Assembly (NCBI GenBank): GCA_964511425.1
Contig: CAZEFI010000007.1
Coordinates: 1-64,000, forward strand
DNA: 64,000 bases
Source of the DNA: Bin55 sp964511425
GTDB taxonomy: Bacteria; Pseudomonadota; Gammaproteobacteria; Pseudomonadales; Azotimanducaceae
Direction of reading: 5' to 3'
The notes under the pieces were generated by a model that was not told the origin of the DNA, ran no database searches, and saw only the letters and a program-made list of their open reading frames with translations. A program made the translations under genes and the position numbers. Shown in pieces: positions 19,348 to 27,627 of the stretch (within the stretch, counting starts at the first letter, position 1; each line of letters starts with the position of its first letter).

Positions 19348-19788
19348 ATGACGACCGATAACTCTGTTTCCTTCTATCAAGAAATAGCGGAATCACGGCC
19401 ACAGTTGGTGCGATCTGCCACTGGCCTATTAGCACTAAACGCAGTAATCCTGCTCGGTTGGTGGATTGTAGTTCCAGCTGATGTAGAAAGTAACGGCGCG
19501 CAGTTTTTTTTCATTCTGATGTGGGGGGCGATCGCATTCGCGATATATCGTGGCCACAGTTGGGTCCGATATGCAATTGCTGTTGTCGTCGTAGCAGGGC
19601 TAGTAGAATTTATCAACGCCTACGCACCTAGCGAACTCATCAGCTCTTTGAGTTGGGACGAAAAAGTCACCAAGTCGATTGGCCTAATTACCGTGTTATT
19701 GCTGTTTTACCCGACTTCGCATCGTTGGTACAAATCCGTAAAAGAAACTCGTAAGCGGTACGAAGCCGCACAAAAAACTGGTTCCTAG
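19348..19788 (+). CDS. Small integral membrane protein, unknown function
   Basis: I do not recognise this 146-residue protein. It has four probable membrane helices (roughly residues 28-46, 52-68, 72-90 and 110-125) and a basic, soluble C-terminus (KETRKRYEAAQK). ATG at 19348 is preferred to a TTG two codons upstream; the ribosome site is weak. It is followed after 36 bases by another small membrane protein on the same strand, so the two may be co-transcribed. Confidence 0.62.
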   Translation: MTTDNSVSFYQEIAESRPQLVRSATGLLALNAVILLGWWIVVPADVESNGAQFFFILMWGAIAFAIYRGHSWVRYAIAVVVVAGLVEFINAYAPSELISSLSWDEKVTKSIGLITVLLLFYPTSHRWYKSVKETRKRYEAAQKTGS

Positions 19789-19824
19789 TTCTTCGAATTC
19801 ACGATCCTGTGGATTGGGATTAAC

Positions 19825-20199
19825 GTGAAACTCGGTATCACGCCCGGTTTGGTATTGATTGTCGTGTGTGCGGTTAGCACGCCATTTGTGGTAGCAGGGG
19901 TATTGTTGTTTCTGCCTCCATCTTGGACGTCTACAACGATAGGATTAACGTTTTTTCTCTTCGCACTCTACGGTACAGTCGTCGGTGTAATCACAGCTGT
20001 ATGTATGAACGTTATCGCCACGTTCGGACTTCATCAAATTCTCGTGTTTTCGATTACCGCGTTAATAGTGAATCGAGTTAAGCAATTGATGCTTTCAACG
20101 CCTAATGAAGTTGGAATTGTGGAAGCCGCAGCGTTACTCATCGTCTGTTTGCTCGTATTTTGCGTGACCCTTTTTATGCAAAGAAACAAGCAGGACTAA
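19825..20199 (+). CDS. Small integral membrane protein, unknown function
   Basis: A 124-residue, strongly hydrophobic product with three or four membrane helices and a short basic tail (QRNKQD). It starts with GTG at 19825; the upstream GGATTGGGA is a poor ribosome site. No family was recognised. It lies between another small membrane protein and an exported alpha/beta hydrolase in a likely three-gene unit. Confidence 0.55.
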   Translation: MKLGITPGLVLIVVCAVSTPFVVAGVLLFLPPSWTSTTIGLTFFLFALYGTVVGVITAVCMNVIATFGLHQILVFSITALIVNRVKQLMLSTPNEVGIVEAAALLIVCLLVFCVTLFMQRNKQD

Positions 20200-20224
20200 T
20201 CGCAAAACTAGGAGGTAAAAAATT

Positions 20225-21088
20225 ATGCGATACATCACAACTAGATTTATTGGTTCAATTTTGGTGCTATTGGCCACTAGCTGTTTTTTACATGCGGAAG
20301 AAGAAAGCACCGTTGAGATCATTGAAGACGTCATTTACGGGCATAAAGCAGGAATGGCACTTATCTATGATGTTTTTAAACCCGCTCAACCCAACGGCAC
20401 TGCGTTGATTTTCATGGTGAGCTATGGTTGGCGGTCACCGTGGCAACCTGCCGAATACCAACAAGAGATGTTTCAAAAATATTTGGATCGCAATGTCACG
20501 GTCTTTAATGTGTACCACGGGAGTTCTCCGCAGTTCAAAGTCCCCGAGGCCGTGAGCGATGTCCGACGGGCAGTACGACACATTAGACTACACGCGGACG
20601 AATATGAGGTCGACGACGAAAAGTTTGTAACTTTCGGTTTCAGTGCTGGTGGACATCTAAGTCTCATGTTAGCACTAGACAGTGATTCCGGGAACGAAAA
20701 TGCGCAAGATCCAATTGAGCGAGTATCAAATCAGGTTGCCGCCACAATGGCAATTTTCCCACCGGTAGATCTCACCGATTTTGTTGGACCGTCAGAGAGC
20801 TTTCCAGCATTGGATTTCGATCCAGAATTAGCGGAAAGCGTATCGCCAATCTTTGCAGTATCGAAAAACGCCCCTCCAATCTTGCTTGTCCACGGAGACC
20901 AGGACGAACTAGTAGACATCGAGCACAGTGAAAGGATTCGTACAGCGTTGAAGAACAACGGCAATTGGGTGCATCTTGAAGTGATTGAGGGAGCTGGACA
21001 TGGTTTTTACGAGGAAGCACACAATGAACAATTTCAAAAGGCCGTGTTCAATTTTTTAGAAGAGCACAAGTTTGTGTCGAAGAAATAA
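20225..21088 (+). CDS. Exported alpha/beta-hydrolase (esterase/lipase-like)
   Basis: Probable periplasmic carboxylesterase of the BD-FAE/dienelactone hydrolase-like type. An N-terminal export signal ends near residue 24 (CFLHA before EE). The nucleophile motif GFSAGGH places Ser140, with an acid in HGDQDELVD (about Asp227) and His259 in GAGHGFYE, so the triad is complete. An AGGAGG ribosome site precedes the ATG at about 20210. The 287-residue length fits the family. Its substrate is unknown; two small membrane proteins lie immediately upstream. Confidence 0.83.
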   Translation: MRYITTRFIGSILVLLATSCFLHAEEESTVEIIEDVIYGHKAGMALIYDVFKPAQPNGTALIFMVSYGWRSPWQPAEYQQEMFQKYLDRNVTVFNVYHGSSPQFKVPEAVSDVRRAVRHIRLHADEYEVDDEKFVTFGFSAGGHLSLMLALDSDSGNENAQDPIERVSNQVAATMAIFPPVDLTDFVGPSESFPALDFDPELAESVSPIFAVSKNAPPILLVHGDQDELVDIEHSERIRTALKNNGNWVHLEVIEGAGHGFYEEAHNEQFQKAVFNFLEEHKFVSKK

Positions 21089-21408
21089 CAGCTACTAGTA
21101 AAGCAATTCCAATCTTGAAAAGATACGAGAATTGAGATCGTTGAGTAAATAAATTGACACCGTCTTTCCACGGATAGCATGGTATTAAGTGGAATCGTCG
21201 CAACAAACGTTTGAATTGAGAACAGTGGCTCAGACTAATCGTCCCGCTGCTCACACACTTTATTAAGAATCACAAACATCTCCAATTAATAGCAAGTCCT
21301 ACAGGGATTCTCAACAGGGAAAACAGTTACAAGAGGTGTCCCCAATTGGTTTCGGAGTTAGCTCTGTTTCACTCTTCGCGAGCCCAAACCGACGAGGAAG
21401 TGTTTGCG
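21089..21408. other. Intergenic region, convergent genes
   Basis: About 320 bases between the 3' ends of the hydrolase gene and the nuclease-like gene. No open frame with a credible start, RNA gene or clear terminator was found. Confidence 0.35.
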
Positions 21409-21906
21409 CTACTTCAGACCGAAAATCGAATCTACAAATTCAATCTCCTTACAGCGTATAAGCAGATTCCAGTTGTTCTTAGTATGGAGAATTTTTTTGA
21501 TTGAAACACTCTTTTGTTGGATTCTCTCAATAAATATCGTAGGGATAATGTAGAAGTTTACTTCCGAATCGCCATTGTCCCTATGGCAATCCACGCCAAC
21601 AATTACGTCTGCGGTTTGGGTGTTATGGACGTAGGATTTAACATCTGACTTGTACGAACGATCTGCACCTCCTCGGACTCCACCAGAAAAAGGGACGGAC
21701 TTGCTCTTACTAACGGTCTTGACCTGAACTCGAATAATTTCGTGAACATTCGTTTCTACCAAGATGTCATAAGTCGAATGAGGAAGATCAACGCGCGATG
21801 CGTTGTACCCTCGCTCTAGCAAAGCGGCTAGGAATCTACTTTCGTTAGCAAAACCCTTGGCTGACGCTAGCTTACCTTTAGATATTGAGTGTTGAATTTC
21901 GGTCAT
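21409..21906 (-). CDS. PD-(D/E)XK nuclease-like protein, probable restriction endonuclease partner
   Basis: A 165-residue protein. I see a PD-(D/E)XK-type core: Glu22 in a helix, Asp47 in STYDILV, and QVK at 61-63 after a beta strand (IIRVQVKTV), the glutamine variant of the (D/E)xK half. Its ATG overlaps the stop of the upstream DNA methyltransferase by four bases (ATGA), so translation is probably coupled. The context suggests a restriction endonuclease of a compact type II system. Alternatives are another DNA-repair or group-I-intron-type nuclease, or a methyltransferase accessory. The fold is an inference; the neighbourhood is observed. Confidence 0.62.
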   Translation of the reverse strand: MTEIQHSISKGKLASAKGFANESRFLAALLERGYNASRVDLPHSTYDILVETNVHEIIRVQVKTVSKSKSVPFSGGVRGGADRSYKSDVKSYVHNTQTADVIVGVDCHRDNGDSEVNFYIIPTIFIERIQQKSVSIKKILHTKNNWNLLIRCKEIEFVDSIFGLK

Positions 21907-23231
21907 TTACGCAAAACCAGAACATAGTCATCATTTATCCGTTCTTTACGGGGAACTTTGATAAAGTGGTTAATAATTGTTGAAATAAAACAACACTCAA
22001 TCGAGAATCCAACTTTAGATGCTTCTACACAAAGATAACGCCAAGTTTCAAACTCGACACCTCGAATACGATTATTTCCCACCACAATTACGTACACCGC
22101 ACCACGCTTGAGAACGCGGTAGACTTCTTTAAGGTTTGAAACCATGTCCCAGAGATACTTTGTCGCGATAAATGCTCGTCGAGGATCGGATTCGTATATT
22201 TTTGATATAGCTTGATCGGCTTCGTCACATCCAGAAGAATGAAGATCTGCATATTCGCGTGCCCGAACAACCTCGGTACCGATATGTTTTTTCTTCAATG
22301 GTTGCAACGAGCCGTTCGCAAAACCGAGCCAGTACAACTCAAGCTGATGTGTTCTCGGATAGTCTACTGCATTAACGTAGGGAGGTGAAGTGAGTGCTAA
22401 ATCAATACTACCATTTTTAATGACAGGCATATCGCGTGCATCAACATTGTCAGGAATGAAAACATTCCCAGACGGCTTTAACAATGACAACTGTAGCATG
22501 TTCCTTACTTGAACTTCGGTTCGTTTTAAAAAGAGATCTACAGCCATCTTCGGATGCACTTGTTTGTTCAAAGATCGTCGGATCACAGTTCTCGTACAAT
22601 TGTTGTCCGCCTCGGACACTTGTCTGATCACAGATGAGAAACAGATACGGAAGAAATTCTTTGTATGTTCGTCCGTACAAGTATTTTCAATCTCTATCTT
22701 TATGTGTGCAAGTTCCTTGAGTATAAAAAGTTGGAACCAATTGTCACGATATGGAAATTCTGGCACTCCATCTACGTGGGAGGGTTCTACATACGCTTCC
22801 ACGCATTGACGAAGTTTTTGCCATGTGTTTACAAGTAAATCTTCGTTGAGTACGGTAGTTTTTACAGATGCCAAGGTTCGAGCTAGCGGGTCTACATCTA
22901 CTCCAATGCTGTGGCGACCCAGAATCGACGCTTCAAGATTTGTAGTACCACTACCCATGAATGGATCTAGCACTAAATCGCCTTCTCGAGAATACCTTTT
23001 GATAATCCATCGTGGCAGTTCTGGAAAGAACTTCGCAGGAAACTTGTGGATTCCATGAGTGAGTGCACGTTGATCATGACTTATGAACAAATAGCTCGAT
23101 CCATTCTCAATCGGTAAGGAAACTGGGATTTCACCTTCGATACGCATGGGTTCTTGAGATTGGTCAGAATTGATTTCGACGGTCGAGACCTCGTTTACTT
23201 CACCGACTCGTGGCAATTCTAATGTGGCCAT
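21903..23231 (-). CDS. DNA methyltransferase (N4-cytosine or N6-adenine type)
   Basis: S-adenosylmethionine-dependent DNA methylase of 442 residues. Motif I is DPFMGSGTT at 89-97, preceded by GIHKFPAKFFPELPRW, and the catalytic motif IV is TSPPY at 281-285. SPPY is most often seen in N4-cytosine enzymes, but the base cannot be settled. The order motif I, about 180 residues, motif IV resembles the alpha arrangement with the recognition domain in between. It overlaps the nuclease-like gene by four bases, and a perfect 12-base palindrome lies 30 bases upstream of its start. Together they look like a restriction-modification unit. Confidence 0.85.
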   Translation of the reverse strand: MATLELPRVGEVNEVSTVEINSDQSQEPMRIEGEIPVSLPIENGSSYLFISHDQRALTHGIHKFPAKFFPELPRWIIKRYSREGDLVLDPFMGSGTTNLEASILGRHSIGVDVDPLARTLASVKTTVLNEDLLVNTWQKLRQCVEAYVEPSHVDGVPEFPYRDNWFQLFILKELAHIKIEIENTCTDEHTKNFFRICFSSVIRQVSEADNNCTRTVIRRSLNKQVHPKMAVDLFLKRTEVQVRNMLQLSLLKPSGNVFIPDNVDARDMPVIKNGSIDLALTSPPYVNAVDYPRTHQLELYWLGFANGSLQPLKKKHIGTEVVRAREYADLHSSGCDEADQAISKIYESDPRRAFIATKYLWDMVSNLKEVYRVLKRGAVYVIVVGNNRIRGVEFETWRYLCVEASKVGFSIECCFISTIINHFIKVPRKERINDDYVLVLRK

Positions 23232-23912
23232 GTATTTATCTTATACTCGAACTAATCCGACCGAATATTCGGAGATCATGTGTTGGAAAAGGGAAATTGA
23301 CTTAAATCCTACCATACTGTACAATATTATATATATCTTGTGCGGTGATACAACCAAGAGTATTCGCAAAAACTCATCTCAGAATTTACCGGATCCCTGA
23401 ATTCTCATGCACCAGTGGTGCTACAGAAAATCACTGACACTAAAACCTTTTTCCAATAAAGCTGCATTTTGTTACCAATGGCTGCACAAATATCAACGAT
23501 TTGTCTATATCCCGATACGTACTTATTGGCAATGATCTTAGGTCCATGATCGACTCAAATTCGAGATCGCCGCGGCGTACAAAACTATAGTTCAACTCGA
23601 GACTCCGATTGGCATAGACGGAAACAAGACTAATTACTGATCTTCATCTATCGGGATGTACTCAATTGATACAAGAATCTTGGAATCCACTCGAAATGAT
23701 CTGAACGGAATGTGTCGTCGTTGGAGACGCTGAGTAACTGCAAGGCATGAATTTATTTAGAGACGACAATAAGCCACTCAGTCGCTCGAGTTGTAAATTC
23801 AATGATCTCAAGTATCTTCACTGTTCGTGCATTGTAGTATATGTTACCATTTGTTATAATAGAAATAAACAGAATTGATGTAATATTTTGCTATTCTAGT
23901 GTACGAACGTTA
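23232..23912. other. AT-rich intergenic region without recognisable genes
   Basis: About 680 bases between the divergent methyltransferase and cupin-like genes. It is rich in A+T (a TATA-rich run at about 23320-23340), with a 12-base palindrome at 23261-23272. A 42-codon frame at 23407-23535 was not recognised. The region may include promoters for both flanking genes and remnants of lost genes. No tRNA or repeat array was found. Confidence 0.4.
23261..23272. promoter_or_regulatory. Perfect palindrome upstream of the methyltransferase
   Basis: CCGAATATTCGG is a perfect 12-base inverted repeat whose near edge is 30 bases from the methyltransferase ATG. Such sites near methyltransferase genes can be operators for autoregulation or the system's own recognition site. 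No separate controller gene is present. The role is an inference. Confidence 0.35.
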
Positions 23913-24479
23913 ATGCCCCCACAATTGAACGAATCAATCTCAACCCAAAATGAATTTAAGCCAAAAAACGCACCAAAAAATTTCATCGACGGACGCGGTC
24001 AATCATGGCTCTATAGACTTCTCCGACGATTCGGTGGAAAGACCATATACGTCTATGACAAAATATACCTAACGAGGTATTACCTATTTGGAGACGGAAG
24101 TGGTAAGTCGTTTGAGCTCTATGTACACCATATGCATGCCACGGACAGTTTCCGATGGTTACACAATCACCCTTGGAAGTGGTTCATTTCTTTTGTCTTC
24201 GCGGGTTCCTACATTCAGGATACCTTCAATCGACAGACCAACCAATTTGATACGCAGCACGTTCGATGGTTAAATCTCTTTCGAGGTTTAAATCGATATC
24301 ACGCGATTCGAAAGTTACCCAGTGGTTCTGCCTGGACTTTGGTTCTCGCGCCCCCAAAGTTAAAAGACTATAACTGGGGCTATTGGAACGATGAAGCTAA
24401 TGAGCACATTGAAGACAATCTAATCGGACACGAATCAGCGCGCATTGAAGTCTTCGGCAACAAAGTCCTGAAAGACTAA
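23913..24479 (+). CDS. Cupin-like conserved hypothetical protein
   Basis: A 188-residue cytoplasmic protein starting at the ATG at 23913; the longer frame to 23841 adds a hydrophobic stretch with no ribosome site. The segment FRWLHNHPWKWF followed by a glycine in FAGSY resembles cupin motif 1 (HxH and later G), and RYHAIRKLPSG could supply the third histidine of motif 2. A metal-binding beta-barrel is therefore likely, but no reaction can be named. It is convergent with clpB, eight bases apart, and has no functional neighbours. Confidence 0.6.
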   Translation: MPPQLNESISTQNEFKPKNAPKNFIDGRGQSWLYRLLRRFGGKTIYVYDKIYLTRYYLFGDGSGKSFELYVHHMHATDSFRWLHNHPWKWFISFVFAGSYIQDTFNRQTNQFDTQHVRWLNLFRGLNRYHAIRKLPSGSAWTLVLAPPKLKDYNWGYWNDEANEHIEDNLIGHESARIEVFGNKVLKD

Positions 24480-24487
24480 GCCTCTAG

Positions 24488-27121
24488 TCATTCTAACTTT
24501 GCGTTCTCGAGCGATTGAGACTCATTAGATTTATCTATTTCGGTCTTACTCGTAAATCGAAAGTGACCTTCATTTACATCTACTAGGATGGTACTTGGTG
24601 GCGAAAACTCGCCGGCTAATAACTTCTTCGCTATTGGGTTTTCCAAATACTGTTGAATAGTTCGTTTAAGCGGTCGAGCCCCATATACCGGGTCAAAACC
24701 AGCTTTGCTTAAAAGATCGAGTGCTTCCTCACAAACTTCGAGACTGAATCCTTGAACTTGAAAACGTTTTCTCAAATACTCTATCTGTATCGCGGCAATT
24801 GAACGAATATGATCAGCATTCAATGAGTGAAACACGACCGCCTCATCAATTCGGTTCAGAAACTCTGGGCGAAAGTGTTGCGCTACAGTGCTCATCACAC
24901 TCTCTCTGATCTGAGTAGGTGAACGTTCTGAATCCGTTTGAAAAAGATCCGATCCTAGGTTTGAAGTCATGACGATAACGGTGTTCCGAAAATCTACTGT
25001 ACGGCCTTGACCATCAGTCAGTCGACCATCTTCCAATACTTGCAGTAATATGTTGAATACATCCTGATGGGCTTTTTCGACCTCATCAAGTAGTAACACA
25101 GAATAAGGTTTGCGCCGTATTTTTTCTGTGAGATAACCTCCTTCGTCATAACCGACATATCCAGGAGGGGCACCAATCATACGTGCCACGGAGTGTTTTT
25201 CCATAAACTCGGACATGTCCAATCGAACAAGAGCACTTTCTGAGTCGAACAGAAATTCTGCTAAGGCTTTACATAATTCAGTTTTGCCAACTCCAGTTGG
25301 TCCGAGGAACAGGAACGAACCATTGGGACGTTGCTCTTCCGCGAGACCAGCTCTGCTACGTCGGATTGCGTTCGCGACTACATTTACTGCTTCATCTTGA
25401 CCGACAACTCGACGGTGTAAAACTTTTTCTAAGCGAAGCAACTTTTCGCGTTCGCTCTCTAACATTCTCGCCACAGGGATTCCAGTCCACGCAGAGACAA
25501 CTTCCGCGATTTCGTCTTCAGTTACTTTGGTTCTCAATAGTTTGAAGCTACCATTTTGTCCCTGAGGATCGACGGTTACCTGAGCGGCTTTTTCCAATTC
25601 TGGAATCTTTCCGTAGCGGAGCTCGGACATTCGGGCAAGATCACCTCGACGCTCTGCAGCTTCATATTCCATGCGAGCTGTTTCTAATTGTTCCTTGACT
25701 TGATGTGTGCTCGAAACTATTTCTTTTTCAGACTGCAATACTTTATTCAACTCATTGAGTTCCTGCTCCGCGGTATTAATCGCTTCGTCTAGTTCCTCCA
25801 ATCGTTTAACCGAACCATCATCAGTTTCTTGCTTAAGAGATTCTTGCTCCATCTTCATCTGAATTAACCGTCGATCTAGTCGATCAATCGTTTCAGGTTT
25901 GGAGTCTATTTCCATACGGATTCGACTTGCGGCTTCATCTACGAGATCAATCGCTTTGTCCGGGAGTTGTCGATCAGAGATATACCGGTGCGACAAAGTG
26001 GCTGCCGCTACTAAGGCCGGATCGGTAATTTCCACCCCATGGTGCACCTCGTACCTCTCGTTCAGTCCTCGTAAGATAGCAATCGTGTCTTCAACGGAAG
26101 GCTCGTCTAGCTGTACCCGTTGGAAGCGACGTTCTAAGGCTGCGTCTTTTTCAATGTATTTCCGGTATTCGTCTAGTGTCGTCGCACCGACACAACGCAG
26201 TTCACCTCGTGCAAGTGCTGGCTTGAGCATGTTACCTGCGTCCAGAGAACCTTCAGTTGACCCAGCACCGACCAACGTATGTAGTTCGTCAATGAAAAGG
26301 ATGACTGAACCATCTTGATGTGCTAAGTCATTCAGAAGAGCCTTCATGCGTTCCTCAAACTCGCCACGATACTTCGTGCCGGCTAACATTGCACCCATGT
26401 CCAGAGCGAGCACTCGCATGCGCTTCATACTCTCAGGTACGGTTTTATTTACGATTCGTTGGGCTAAGCCTTCGACAACCGCAGTTTTCCCTACGCCAGG
26501 TTCGCCAATCAATACTGGGTTGTTCTTCGTACGACGTTGTAAGACCTGAAGAGTTCGTCGAATTTCATCATCGCGACCGATCACGGGGTCTAACTTCCCA
26601 CTTTCTGCACGTTCAGTTAAATCGATGGTGTATTTCTTTAACGCGTCTCGCTGCTCCTCCGCTCCAGGGTCAATTACTTTAGCTCCTTTACGAACACTTT
26701 CGATGGCAGATTTGAGAGCTTCTTTTTGAACACCCCATTTAAAGAGAATTTCGGAAATCTTGTCATTCACCTCGATGATTGCTAACAAAAACAATTCGCT
26801 CGCAATGTATGCATCTTCGTTCTTCTGAGCGAGTTTGTCCGTGGTGTTTAACACACGGGTTAGGGTGCGACTAGGTACGACCTCACCGTTGCCACCCGTA
26901 ACCTGTGGTAAGGACTCGAGGTTCTTGTCGATTTCTTCATTAATTCCCTTCATATTGCCGTCAGCAATCGCCAAGATGCTTGGAATGGTACCGTCTTTTT
27001 GTTTGAGCATGGCACCCAAAACGTGAACAGGTTCTAAAACTTGATGGTCGTGTTTCAATGCTAAGCTCTGCGCATCCTGGAGTGCCTGCTGGAATCCTAG
27101 AGTTAGTTTGTCAAATCTCAC
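24488..27121 (-). CDS. clpB: ATP-dependent chaperone ClpB
   Basis: Hexameric AAA+ disaggregase that works with DnaK to rescue aggregated proteins after heat shock. The 877-residue protein has the N-terminal Clp repeat domain (residues 1-145), AAA-1 with Walker A GEPGVGKTAVVEG, the coiled-coil middle domain (about 410-520, with KLEELDEA-like heptads), AAA-2 with Walker A GPTGVGKTEL, and the C-terminal D2-small domain. There is no ClpP-binding loop. The start is GTG at 27121, matching the MRxDxLT beginning of ClpB. A sigma-32-like promoter lies about 40 bases upstream. Confidence 0.97.
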   Translation of the reverse strand: MRFDKLTLGFQQALQDAQSLALKHDHQVLEPVHVLGAMLKQKDGTIPSILAIADGNMKGINEEIDKNLESLPQVTGGNGEVVPSRTLTRVLNTTDKLAQKNEDAYIASELFLLAIIEVNDKISEILFKWGVQKEALKSAIESVRKGAKVIDPGAEEQRDALKKYTIDLTERAESGKLDPVIGRDDEIRRTLQVLQRRTKNNPVLIGEPGVGKTAVVEGLAQRIVNKTVPESMKRMRVLALDMGAMLAGTKYRGEFEERMKALLNDLAHQDGSVILFIDELHTLVGAGSTEGSLDAGNMLKPALARGELRCVGATTLDEYRKYIEKDAALERRFQRVQLDEPSVEDTIAILRGLNERYEVHHGVEITDPALVAAATLSHRYISDRQLPDKAIDLVDEAASRIRMEIDSKPETIDRLDRRLIQMKMEQESLKQETDDGSVKRLEELDEAINTAEQELNELNKVLQSEKEIVSSTHQVKEQLETARMEYEAAERRGDLARMSELRYGKIPELEKAAQVTVDPQGQNGSFKLLRTKVTEDEIAEVVSAWTGIPVARMLESEREKLLRLEKVLHRRVVGQDEAVNVVANAIRRSRAGLAEEQRPNGSFLFLGPTGVGKTELCKALAEFLFDSESALVRLDMSEFMEKHSVARMIGAPPGYVGYDEGGYLTEKIRRKPYSVLLLDEVEKAHQDVFNILLQVLEDGRLTDGQGRTVDFRNTVIVMTSNLGSDLFQTDSERSPTQIRESVMSTVAQHFRPEFLNRIDEAVVFHSLNADHIRSIAAIQIEYLRKRFQVQGFSLEVCEEALDLLSKAGFDPVYGARPLKRTIQQYLENPIAKKLLAGEFSPPSTILVDVNEGHFRFTSKTEIDKSNESQSLENAKLE

Positions 27122-27159
27122 TTTCTGTCACATACTTGCAGTTGTTGCCATAAACAATA

Positions 27160-27186
27160 ACTAGGGGCAATTTTTGCAATCACAAG
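27160..27186 (-). promoter_or_regulatory. Sigma-32-like heat-shock promoter of clpB
   Basis: On the minus strand, CTTGTG (27186-27181) and CCCCTAGT (27167-27160) are separated by 13 bases. This is close to the heat-shock consensus CTTGAA, 11-16 bases, CCCCATNT. It would start transcription about 30 bases before the clpB GTG. The match is imperfect in the right half of each element. Confidence 0.5.
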
Positions 27187-27459
27187 GAACAACAAGATTT
27201 GTTGTAGCAGAAATGCACGAAACAAGGTCGCGATGCAAAGCTCACTTTTGGACTGAATTTAGGTCATGGTGAAGAACGTTCTTTTCTCACCGGAAACAAC
27301 AATATCAATTGATCACGTCACGGACGTTTTGAACGTTGATAGTGATAGATCGAACAATGCGACTACCCCTCGGAAGCGAAATCTCAATCGACCAATGATC
27401 GACTCTCAAAGTACCCATAGATTAACATAACAGTAAGACCGTTTAACTAGACAACAAAG

Positions 27460-27475
27460 TGTTCCACGTGGAACA
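27460..27475. other. parS centromere-like site (ParB binding)
   Basis: TGTTCCACGTGGAACA is a perfect 16-base palindrome that fits the bacterial parS consensus (tGTTNCACGTGNAACa), in the form used by Pseudomonas. ParB binds and spreads from such sites for chromosome segregation, and they cluster around the replication origin. The parAB genes are not in the window. Only one copy was found here. Confidence 0.85.
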
Positions 27476-27627
27476 TATGTACATATTAATTCCCTGTATA
27501 ACGAGCTTCAAGAAAGTTCCACCATTCGCGAATAAGAGATATTTGAAACCTACAGTCTGGAAATAGCCCATATTCCCACAAACCGACAGAGTTTCATCTC
27601 AATCTCTGCGCGCAGGTCAATGACCTT

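Larger units (their letters stand above)
27122..27627. other. Divergent intergenic region with heat-shock promoter and parS
   Basis: About 500 bases between clpB and the large membrane protein. It holds a sigma-32-like promoter for clpB near the left end and a perfect parS palindrome at 27460-27475. The remaining sequence shows no gene; an ATPase gene that might serve the permease-like neighbour is not present here. Confidence 0.6.

Noticed and set aside
19104..19351. Short plus-strand frames before the small membrane protein
   Set aside because: No ribosome site, overlapping frames and no recognisable motif; more likely promoter region.
23407..23535. A 42-codon frame beginning MHQWCY
   Set aside because: No ribosome site and no family resemblance; kept only as a note on the AT-rich gap.
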